A stretch of DNA of 6,574 nucleotides from an uncultured Eubacteriales bacterium (GTDB lineage Bacteria > Bacillota > Clostridia > Christensenellales > Aristaeellaceae), in contig USFL01000089.1 in NCBI GenBank assembly GCA_900553905.1, forward strand, positions 1-6,574, read 5' to 3'. Under the pieces are notes generated by a model, which was given only the letters and a program-made list of their open reading frames with translations, had not been told where the DNA came from and made no database searches. The position numbers and the translations under genes are program-made. Every line of letters starts with the position of its first letter. Position 1 is the stretch's first letter. Below are positions 1 through 5,996 of the stretch, one piece after another.

Positions 1-888
1 AACGAAAAGGAACTGCGCGCCGCGGTGGAGCGGCTGGTGCTGTGCGAGCTGGCCAAAACGGGTCAGCGCTACGTGCCGGTGATGTCCTCCAACCGCCATG
101 TGCACCTGTGCCAGGCGGATGTGGAGAAGCTCTTCGGCGCGGGCTACCACCTCACCAAAATGCGCGACTTGGTGCAGCCCGGGCAGTTCGCCTGCAACGA
201 GCGCGTGACCATCGAAACCGAAAAGGGCAAGATGGCGCTGCGCGTGGTGGGACCTGCCCGCAAGGAAACGCAGATCGAGCTGTCCTTCACCGACGCGGTG
301 AAGCTGGGCCTGAAGCCCCCTATCCGCATGTCGGGCGATCTGGAGAGCAGCCCCGGCTGTACGCTGACAAACGGCGACAGGCGCGTGACCATCCCCCGCG
401 GGGTCATCGTGGCGGAGCGCCACCTGCACCTGGCCCCGGACGAGGCCGAGGCCTTCGGCGTAAAGGACGGCGACGTGGTCAGCCTCGTGGTGGAGGGCCC
501 GCGTCCCGGCACGCTGGACGGCATCATCGTGCGAAGCGGCAAGGGACATCTCATGGAGGCGCACATCGACAAGGACGAGGCCAACGCCTGCGCCCTCTCT
601 GACGGGCAGCTTTGCCGTGTCATCCGAAAGGAGGACGGGCCCGCCGTGTCGAATAGGGGGGACATATGCGCATCTGCGCCGCCCCCGCCCGCGCCGCCTC
701 CCGCGCCCAAGCGGCAGACGATGCTGGACGTGAGCGCCGAGAGCCGCCGCCTCATTACTGAAGACGATGTGCGCACGGCGGGGCGTGAAGGCTACAAGAT
801 CATCCGCTATGCGCCCGACGCCATCCTGACCCCCCTTGCCCGCGACGCGGCCTCGGAGAGGGGCGTCGAGCTGGTACCCGTGATATAA
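1..888 (+). CDS. pduL: PduL-type phosphate acyltransferase with extra C-terminal module (5' partial)
   Basis: This enzyme would convert acyl-CoA plus phosphate to acyl-phosphate and free CoA inside the microcompartment, recycling CoA and enabling later ATP formation. The sequence shows the two-barrel PduL fold signatures: SNRHVHL (His codons at 97 and 103), GPARKETQIE, SGDLESSPG, AERHLHLAPDEA (His codons at 421 and 427) and EAHIDKDEANA (His codon at 562). These histidines match the family's zinc ligands. The frame is open to base 1, and its first residues (ELRAAVERLVLCELA) look like the amphipathic encapsulation helix of PduL proteins, so the true start probably lies just upstream of the window. 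A GTG at 25 is a possible start but would cut this helix in half. After the core comes an Ala/Pro linker (676-708) and about 55 extra residues, making the protein clearly longer than the usual roughly 210-220 residues. It is followed 43 bases later by the aldehyde dehydrogenase gene. The family call is firm; the acyl group is unknown. Confidence 0.92.
   Translation, partial: NEKELRAAVERLVLCELAKTGQRYVPVMSSNRHVHLCQADVEKLFGAGYHLTKMRDLVQPGQFACNERVTIETEKGKMALRVVGPARKETQIELSFTDAVKLGLKPPIRMSGDLESSPGCTLTNGDRRVTIPRGVIVAERHLHLAPDEAEAFGVKDGDVVSLVVEGPRPGTLDGIIVRSGKGHLMEAHIDKDEANACALSDGQLCRVIRKEDGPAVSNRGDICASAPPPPAPPPAPKRQTMLDVSAESRRLITEDDVRTAGREGYKIIRYAPDAILTPLARDAASERGVELVPVI
721..885 (+). other. C-terminal LITxxDVR / TPLARD module fused to PduL
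   Basis: This is a protein segment inside the PduL gene, not a separate gene. It follows the linker SAPPPPAPPPAPKRQ and contains LITEDDVR (from 751), AILTPLARD (from 820) and a final GVELVPVI. From memory, the pattern of LIT-x-x-D-[IV]-R, a variable spacer and then [IL]TP-x-AR resembles the N-terminal segments of the ethanolamine-utilisation proteins EutQ and EutT. No catalytic function can be assigned. It may be a small interaction or targeting module. The similarity is by eye only. Confidence 0.55.
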
Positions 889-931
889 CGACCGCCGGGC
901 CGATGGGCCGGGCATCTGTGAGGGAACGAAC

Positions 932-2371
932 ATGGCATTGACGGAACAGCAAATCAGGCAGATTACGGACGAAATCGTGCGCAGCCTCTCCGGCTCCATC
1001 CGGGCCGAGGCCGCCGCGCCCGCGCCCGCCCCCAAGCCGCAGCCGATCGAGAGCGGCCGCTGGCTGTGCGATACCGCCGAGGAGGCGGTCCAGAACGCCA
1101 AGGCCGCCCAGGCCAAGCTGGCGGACATGACGCTGGAGAAGCGCGGCGAGCTGATCGCGGCCATGCGCAAGGCGGGCATTGACAACGCCGAGTACCTGGC
1201 GCGCCTGGCGCACGAGGAAACGGGCTACGGCCACGTGGAGGACAAGATTCAGAAAAACCTGCTGGTCAGCCGCCGCACGCCGGGCATTGAGGACCTGCAA
1301 ACCCGCTGCGAAACCGGCGACAAGGGCATGATGCTCATCGAGCAGGCGCCTTTCGGGGTCATCGGTTCGATCACCCCGTCCACCAACCCCACCTCCACGG
1401 TCATCAACAACTCCATCAGCATGATCGCCGCGGGCAACGCCGTGGTCTTTAACCCCCATCCGGCGGCCAAGCACGCCTCGCAGGAAGCCATGCGCCTGAT
1501 GGTGGAGGCCATCGTGTCGGCGGGCGGCCCGGCGGCGCTGATCACCACGGTCAAGGAGCCCACGCTGGAAACCGGCCAGGCGATTATGACCCATCCGGAC
1601 ATCCCGCTTTTGAGCATCACCGGCGGCGAGGCCGTGGTGCGCGTGGCCATGAAGACCGGCAAGAAGGTCATCGCGGCCGGCCCCGGCAACCCGCCCGTCA
1701 TCGTGGACGATACGGCGGACCTGCCCGACGCGGCCCGGCGCATCGTGGACGGCGCGAGCTTTGACAACAACGTGCTGTGCATCGCCGAAAAAGAGGTCTT
1801 TGCCTTTACCAACATCGCCGACCGCCTCATGAGCGAGATGGAGCGCTGCGGCGCGGTGCGCATCTACGGTGCGGATATCGACAAGGTGCTCAAGACCACG
1901 CTCATCAACAAGGACGGCAAGTACGTCATCAACCGCAAGTATGTGGGCCATGACGCGGCGGTCATCCTGCGCGACAGCGGCGTTAGCTTCACCGGCAATC
2001 CGCGGCTGATCATCGCCGAGACGGACCGCAACCATCCCTTCGTCATGACCGAGATGCTCATGCCCGTGCTGCCCATCGTGCGCGTGAGCAACATCGACGA
2101 GGCCGTCGAGGAGGCGTTCCGCGCCGAGCAGGGCTGCAAGCACTCCGCCATGATCCATTCCACCAACGTGCACAACATGAGCAAGGCGGCGCGCAAGCTC
2201 AACACCACCATCTTTGTCAAGAATTCCTCCAGCTTCTCCGGCCTGGGCTTTGACGGCGAGGGATACACCACCATGACCATCGCCACCCCCACCGGCGAGG
2301 GCGTGACCAGCGCGCGCTCCTTTACCCGGCTTCGCCGCTGCGTGCTGTACGGGGATTTCCGCATCTGCTGA
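932..2371 (+). CDS. CoA-acylating aldehyde dehydrogenase, PduP/EutE family
   Basis: The 479-residue product should oxidise an aldehyde to acyl-CoA with NAD+ and CoA in the compartment lumen, feeding acyl-CoA to the PduL encoded just upstream. Residues 3-20 form a likely amphipathic helix with hydrophobic positions L3, I8, I11, I15, V16 and L19, typical of a cargo encapsulation peptide. A flexible Ala/Pro linker follows (about 25-39), then the dehydrogenase domain. Family signatures are APFGVIGSITPSTNPTST (139-156), AAGPGNPPVIVDD (248-260), and the catalytic cysteine C283 in FDNNVLCIAEKEV. The C-terminus RSFTRLRRCVLYGDFRIC matches the family's ending. Length is normal for PduP/EutE. The ATG at 932 has GAGGGA (920-925) ahead of it and keeps the whole targeting helix. 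Whether the substrate is acetaldehyde, propionaldehyde, lactaldehyde or glycolaldehyde cannot be read from the sequence, so no pdu or eut symbol is given. Confidence 0.95.
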   Translation: MALTEQQIRQITDEIVRSLSGSIRAEAAAPAPAPKPQPIESGRWLCDTAEEAVQNAKAAQAKLADMTLEKRGELIAAMRKAGIDNAEYLARLAHEETGYGHVEDKIQKNLLVSRRTPGIEDLQTRCETGDKGMMLIEQAPFGVIGSITPSTNPTSTVINNSISMIAAGNAVVFNPHPAAKHASQEAMRLMVEAIVSAGGPAALITTVKEPTLETGQAIMTHPDIPLLSITGGEAVVRVAMKTGKKVIAAGPGNPPVIVDDTADLPDAARRIVDGASFDNNVLCIAEKEVFAFTNIADRLMSEMERCGAVRIYGADIDKVLKTTLINKDGKYVINRKYVGHDAAVILRDSGVSFTGNPRLIIAETDRNHPFVMTEMLMPVLPIVRVSNIDEAVEEAFRAEQGCKHSAMIHSTNVHNMSKAARKLNTTIFVKNSSSFSGLGFDGEGYTTMTIATPTGEGVTSARSFTRLRRCVLYGDFRIC

Positions 2372-2407
2372 TTTCCGCCCGCGGGCAGACGGGAGGTTAC
2401 GAACGGT

Positions 2408-3739
2408 ATGAACATCGTTGAACAGGTGCGCGCGGCAGGCGTGGTCGGCGCGGGCGGCGCGGGGTTCCCCACGCATGTGAAGCTGGGCGCCAAAGCCGAG
2501 TACGTCATCGCCAACGGCGCCGAGTGCGAGCCGCTCCTGCGCGTGGACCAGCTGCTCATGCAGCGCCGCGCGGACCGCGTGGTGCGCGGCATGGAGCTGG
2601 CCATGCAGGCCACGGGCGCAAAGAAGGGCGTCATCGCCACCAAGGCGCACTACGAAGGCGCGGTCAAGGCGCTCAAGGCCGCGCTGGGGAACCGAAAGGA
2701 CATCACCTTGCACCTGATGGACAGCTACTACCCCTCCGGGGACGAGAAGTCCATCATCTATGAGGTCACGGGCCGCGTGGTGCCCAGCGCCAAGCTGCCT
2801 GCGGATGTGGGCTGCGTGGTGAGCAACGTGGCCACGCTGTGCAACATCGCCGATGCGGCCGAGGGTCGCCCCGTGGTGGACAAGGACGTGACCGTGGGCG
2901 GCGACGTGCCCCATCCCCTCACCGTGACCGTGCCGGTGGGCACCCCGATGCGCGAGGTGATCGCGCTGTCGGGCTTCACAGGCACGAAGGAGGGCTATGC
3001 GCTCATCGTGGGCGGGCCCTGCATGGGCAAGCTGGAGGATGACTGGGACGCGCCGGTGACCAAGACGACGGGCGGACTTCTGCTGCTCAAGCGCACGCAT
3101 CTTTTGATCGCGCGGCGCACGCAGAGCCCTGAAAGGCTGCTCAAGATCGCGCGGGCGGTGTGCTGCCAGTGCAGCCAGTGCACGCAGATGTGCCCCAGAA
3201 ACGCCCTCGGCCTGCATGTGGAGCCGCACAAGGCCATGCGCGCCATCACCACGGGAAACGGCGCCCTGCTGGGCAACGCCCGCTCGGTGCTGGCCTGCTC
3301 CAGCTGCGGCGTGTGCACCAACTACGCCTGCCACATGGGCCTTTCGCCCTCGGAGGTCATGGCGCAGCTCAAGGATGAGCTGGGGCGCGCCGGCATCCGG
3401 CCGGAGCCGGAGACGGACATCCGCGTGGACCCGTTCATCGTGCAAAAGCGCGTGCCGGTGAAGCGGCTGATCGCGCGCATGGGCCTGAGCGCCTTCGATA
3501 CGCCGGCACCGTATACGGAGGCGGGATTCCGGCCCAAACGAGTGCTGCTGCCGCTACGCCAGCACGTGGGCAAGCCCGCCGAGGCCACGGTGAAGCCCGG
3601 AGACCGGGTGCGCCGCGGCGACGTGGTGGGTGAAATCCCCGAAAAGGCGCTGGGCGCGAGGGTGCATGCCTCCATCGACGGCATGGTTACCGCCGTGGAC
3701 GCGCGGGGCGTGGAAATCACAGGAGGTGAGAGCGCATGA
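2408..3739 (+). CDS. pduS: PduS-like RnfC-family flavo-iron-sulfur electron transfer protein
   Basis: The 443-residue product resembles PduS (about 450 residues), a microcompartment-associated NADH-dependent flavoprotein known as a cobalamin reductase in the Pdu system, and RnfC of the Rnf complex. The N-terminus carries the glycine-rich GAGGAGFPTHVK (14-25), followed by ANGAECEPLL and YPSGDEK, the flavin/NADH-site motifs of this fold. Two ferredoxin-like [4Fe-4S] motifs are complete: C252, C255, C258, C262 (ending CP) and C297, C300, C303, C308. The C-terminal part, from about residue 378, has the RnfC-type barrel pattern with HVGKPAEATVKPGDRV and HASIDGMVTAVD. GGGAGG (2390-2395) precedes the ATG at 2408. 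The stop overlaps the next start by 4 bases (ATGA), implying translational coupling to the PduT-like shell protein, its usual partner. No B12-dependent enzyme is visible here, so it may serve general NADH reoxidation rather than cobalamin reduction. Confidence 0.93.
   Translation: MNIVEQVRAAGVVGAGGAGFPTHVKLGAKAEYVIANGAECEPLLRVDQLLMQRRADRVVRGMELAMQATGAKKGVIATKAHYEGAVKALKAALGNRKDITLHLMDSYYPSGDEKSIIYEVTGRVVPSAKLPADVGCVVSNVATLCNIADAAEGRPVVDKDVTVGGDVPHPLTVTVPVGTPMREVIALSGFTGTKEGYALIVGGPCMGKLEDDWDAPVTKTTGGLLLLKRTHLLIARRTQSPERLLKIARAVCCQCSQCTQMCPRNALGLHVEPHKAMRAITTGNGALLGNARSVLACSSCGVCTNYACHMGLSPSEVMAQLKDELGRAGIRPEPETDIRVDPFIVQKRVPVKRLIARMGLSAFDTPAPYTEAGFRPKRVLLPLRQHVGKPAEATVKPGDRVRRGDVVGEIPEKALGARVHASIDGMVTAVDARGVEITGGESA
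3721..3729 (+). promoter_or_regulatory. Strong Shine-Dalgarno site for the PduT-like gene
   Basis: AGGAGGTGA lies inside the end of the PduS-like gene, six bases before the ATG at 3736. It is a near full-length match to the anti-Shine-Dalgarno sequence and supports both the chosen start and coupled translation across the ATGA overlap. Confidence 0.85.
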
Positions 3740-4281
3740 CCGCAATCGGCGTGGTAGAGACGCTCAGCATCCCCATGGGGGTGCTGGCGGGCGATCAGAT
3801 GGTCAAGACCGCGCAGGTGGAGTTGGTGACGGCGCAGACGGTCTGCGCGGGCAAGTACATCGTGGTGGTCAGCGGCGAGGTCGCCGCGGTGCGCTCCTCC
3901 GTAAGCGCCGGCATCGAAAACGCGGGGAGCACGCTGGTGGACAGTCTGGTGATCCCCAACGTGGACGAGCGCGTGGTCGCCGCCATGGTGGGTGCGTGTC
4001 CCGCCGAGCAGGTGGAAGCGGTCGGCGTGGTGGAAACTTTCTCGCTGGCCAGCGCTATCAGTGTGGCGGATATTTCCGTCAAGGCTGCCGATGTGGACCT
4101 CATTGAGGTGCGCCTGGGGCGCGGCATGGGCGGCAAATCCTACGTGATCATCACTGGCGAGGTCGCCGCCGTGGAGGCGTCGGTCCGGGCCGCGGAGGCG
4201 GGCGAGGGGCTGGACGGCCTGATCGCCTCCAGCGTGGTCATCCCCTCGCCGCATATGGACATGATTCGCGCGCTGATGTAA
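3736..4281 (+). CDS. pduT: PduT-like tandem-domain BMC-T shell protein with predicted Fe-S pore cysteine
   Basis: The 181-residue product contains two BMC domains in tandem, about residues 2-90 and 95-181, and would form a trimeric pseudo-hexamer in the shell. The first domain begins AIGVVETLSIPMGVLAGDQM and the second EAVGVVETFSLASAISVAD. Cys37 in TVCAGKY sits at the position of the cysteine that holds a [4Fe-4S] cluster in the central pore of PduT (there C38). The second domain has GRGMGGKSYVIITGEV and ends with IPSPHMDM. Length matches PduT (184 residues). The start overlaps the stop of the PduS-like gene by four bases, and a PduS-PduT pair is the known arrangement for moving electrons across the shell. 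The family is firm; presence of the cluster is inferred from the single cysteine. Confidence 0.93.
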   Translation: MTAIGVVETLSIPMGVLAGDQMVKTAQVELVTAQTVCAGKYIVVVSGEVAAVRSSVSAGIENAGSTLVDSLVIPNVDERVVAAMVGACPAEQVEAVGVVETFSLASAISVADISVKAADVDLIEVRLGRGMGGKSYVIITGEVAAVEASVRAAEAGEGLDGLIASSVVIPSPHMDMIRALM

Positions 4282-4324
4282 GGTTTCTTTTAGGCGCGGG
4301 AACATAGATGAAATTCAAATGGCA

Positions 4325-4330
4325 AAGGAG
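4325..4330 (+). promoter_or_regulatory. Ribosome binding site of the first BMC-H gene
   Basis: AAGGAG stands eight bases before the ATG at 4339, in a 57-base gap (4282-4338) that is clearly richer in A+T than its surroundings. The gap holds no convincing promoter or terminator. An open, weakly structured leader would suit a shell protein made in large amounts. Confidence 0.7.
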
Positions 4331-4338
4331 TTTTTACC

Positions 4339-4632
4339 ATGCAGGAAGCATTGGGCATGATTGAAACCCGCGGGCTGGTGGGCGCGATTGAGGCGGCCGA
4401 CGCGATGGTCAAGGCAGCCAACGTGCATTTGATCGGCAAGGAGCATATCGGCGGCGGACTGGTCACCGTGATGGTGCGCGGCGACGTGGGCGCGGTCAAG
4501 GCCTCTGTGGAGGCGGGCGGCGCGGCGGCCAAGCGCGTGGGCGAGCTGATCAGCGTGCATGTCATTCCCCGGCCCCACAGCGATGTGGAGGCTATCCTCC
4601 CCACCGTCGCAGAAACAGCTACCAAGGCGTAA
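4339..4632 (+). CDS. BMC-H hexameric shell protein (PduA/EutM type), copy 1
   Basis: This 97-residue single-domain BMC protein would form a major hexameric shell tile with a central pore for small molecules. It shows the family hallmarks: [21 protein letters not shown] at the N-terminus, the lysine-bearing edge segment [12 protein letters not shown] (K25), the pore loop HIGGGLVTV (36-44), [16 protein letters not shown], and the C-terminal [12 protein letters not shown]. The pore reads GGG (38-40), like EutM, rather than GSG as in PduA, so the narrowest point lacks the PduA serine. A short tail (TVAETATKA) extends beyond the domain. It is paired with a second, highly similar BMC-H gene 29 bases downstream. 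Confidence 0.96.
   Translation: MQEALGMIETRGLVGAIEAADAMVKAANVHLIGKEHIGGGLVTVMVRGDVGAVKASVEAGGAAAKRVGELISVHVIPRPHSDVEAILPTVAETATKA
4450..4574 (+). repeat. Near-identical 125-base tract, copy A (within BMC-H 1)
   Basis: These bases match 4776-4900 with a single difference (A4549 against G4875), third codon positions included. The 102 coding bases before the tract differ at 23 positions, and the 30 after it at 7. The match therefore has sharp edges inside otherwise diverged paralogues. Confidence 0.9.
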
Positions 4633-4645
4633 CCGCCACAGGATA

Positions 4646-4653
4646 GAAAGGAG
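4646..4653 (+). promoter_or_regulatory. Ribosome binding site of the second BMC-H gene
   Basis: GAAAGGAG lies in the 29-base gap between the two BMC-H genes, eight bases before the ATG at 4662. It supports that start. Confidence 0.75.
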
Positions 4654-4661
4654 TCATCATC

Positions 4662-4937
<276 letters not shown>

Positions 4938-4952
4938 TACGGCCTGTTTATG

Positions 4953-4960
4953 AAGGAGGA
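4953..4960 (+). promoter_or_regulatory. Ribosome binding site that sets the DhaK start
   Basis: AAGGAGGA ends seven bases before the ATG at 4968. An in-frame ATG at 4950 would place this site inside the gene and has no good Shine-Dalgarno of its own, so 4968 is the better start. The resulting N-terminus MKKIINAPE also matches the usual MKK(L/I)IN opening of DhaK proteins. Confidence 0.88.
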
Positions 4961-4967
4961 CAGGGCT

Positions 4968-5984
4968 ATGAAAAAGATCATCAACGCACCGGAGCGCTTT
5001 ATTCCCGAAATGCTGGAGGGCATCTATGCCGCGCATCCCGACGAATTGATGTGCGTGGGCGGCGACCTTCATTGCCTTGTTTCCAAGCGGAAGCATGCGG
5101 GCAAGGTGGGCATCGCCACCGGCGGCGGTTCGGGCCACCTCCCGCTGTTTCTGGGATACGTGGGCGAGGGCATGCTGGACGGCTGCTCCATCGGCGACGT
5201 GTTCCAGTCGCCCAGCGCCGAGCAGATGCTGGCCGTGACCAAGGAGATCGACCAGGGCGCGGGCGTGCTCTACATCTACGGCAACTACAACGGCGACATC
5301 TTCAACTTCGACATGGCGGCCGAAATGGCCGACATGGAGGAGGACATCCGCGTGGAAAGCGTCGTCGCGGGCGAGGACGTGGCCTCCGCAGGTCCCAGCG
5401 CCGAGGGCGAGCCCAACAAGCGCCGCGGCGTGGCGGGTATCTTCTTCGTCTACAAGTGCGCGGGCGCGGCCGCGGCGGCGGGGCTGGACTTGGACGAGGT
5501 CAAGCGCGTGGCCGAAAAAGCATGCGCCAACGTGCGCACCATGGGCGTGGCGCTCACCTCCTGCACGGTGCCGCGCGTGGGCCATCCCAGCTTTGAAATC
5601 GGGGACGACGAGATGGAAATCGGCATGGGCATCCATGGTGAGCCGGGCATCCGCCGCGGCAAGCTGCGCCCCGCCGACGAAATCGTGGACGAGATGCTCA
5701 CCCCCATCCTCAGCGACCTGCCCTTCCAGGCGGGCGACGAGGTGGCCGTGCTCATCAACGGCCTGGGCGCGACCCCGCTGGAGGAGCAGTACGTGATGTT
5801 CCGGCGCGTCAAGCAGACGCTGGACGAAAAGGGCATCCGCGTCTTCCACACCTATGTGGGCGAGTATGCCACCTCCATGGAGATGGCGGGCGCTTCGATC
5901 TCGCTCATCCGCCTGGATGACGAGCTCAAGGGCTACCTCTCCGCGCCGGCGGATACCCCCTTCTTCAAGCAGTTTCAGCTGTAA
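4968..5984 (+). CDS. dhaK: DhaK-like dihydroxyacetone/ketose kinase substrate-binding subunit
   Basis: The 338-residue product belongs to the DhaK family, which binds dihydroxyacetone or related ketoses covalently through a histidine for phosphorylation by a DhaL partner. The key sites are kept: GGGSGH with H57, NYNGD with D110, and GIHGEPG with H223, the position of the hemiaminal-forming histidine (H218 in E. coli). GATP near the C-terminus and the final TPFF segment also fit. Length fits the family (332-356). One notable change is GGGSGHLP, where classical DhaK has GGGSGHEP; this suggests a subfamily with a different substrate pocket. No extra N- or C-terminal encapsulation helix is visible, so it may act outside the shell. 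The DhaL-like gene follows after 12 bases. A split kinase inside a BMC operon suggests phosphorylation of a ketose that later yields an aldehyde. True substrate and phosphate donor are unknown. Confidence 0.9.
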   Translation: MKKIINAPERFIPEMLEGIYAAHPDELMCVGGDLHCLVSKRKHAGKVGIATGGGSGHLPLFLGYVGEGMLDGCSIGDVFQSPSAEQMLAVTKEIDQGAGVLYIYGNYNGDIFNFDMAAEMADMEEDIRVESVVAGEDVASAGPSAEGEPNKRRGVAGIFFVYKCAGAAAAAGLDLDEVKRVAEKACANVRTMGVALTSCTVPRVGHPSFEIGDDEMEIGMGIHGEPGIRRGKLRPADEIVDEMLTPILSDLPFQAGDEVAVLINGLGATPLEEQYVMFRRVKQTLDEKGIRVFHTYVGEYATSMEMAGASISLIRLDDELKGYLSAPADTPFFKQFQL

Positions 5985-5996
5985 GGGGGCGTTGGG

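Noticed and set aside
25..27. GTG as the start of the PduL gene
   Set aside because: The frame is open to base 1 and the upstream residues complete a PduL-type targeting helix. AAAAGGA at 5-11 is too far from 25 to be convincing. The start is more likely just outside the window.
144..776. Minus-strand open frame within the PduL gene
   Set aside because: It overlaps a clear PduL gene, is Ser/Arg-rich and has no recognisable domain.
889..931. Repeated GCCGGGC motif in the gap after the PduL gene
   Set aside because: It is a short direct repeat with only a 4-base-pair possible stem; neither a terminator nor a convincing operator.
2377..2386. GC palindrome GCCCGCGGGC between the aldehyde dehydrogenase and PduS-like genes
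   Set aside because: It has no loop and no following T run, so it is not a usable terminator hairpin. Such short palindromes are common in GC-rich DNA.
800..3445. Very long open frame on the minus strand (about 880 codons) opposite the aldehyde dehydrogenase and PduS-like genes
   Set aside because: Its translation is a His/Ala/Arg/Gly-rich string with no family motifs, and it lies opposite well-recognised genes. Long antisense frames are expected in GC-rich coding DNA.
4308..4364. Tiny 18-codon open frame spanning the first BMC-H start
   Set aside because: It has no good ribosome binding site, overlaps the BMC-H gene out of frame and has no recognisable content, so it is probably chance.
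4950..4952. ATG six codons upstream of the chosen DhaK start
   Set aside because: The AAGGAGGA ribosome binding site lies downstream of it and is well spaced for the ATG at 4968, whose N-terminus fits the family.
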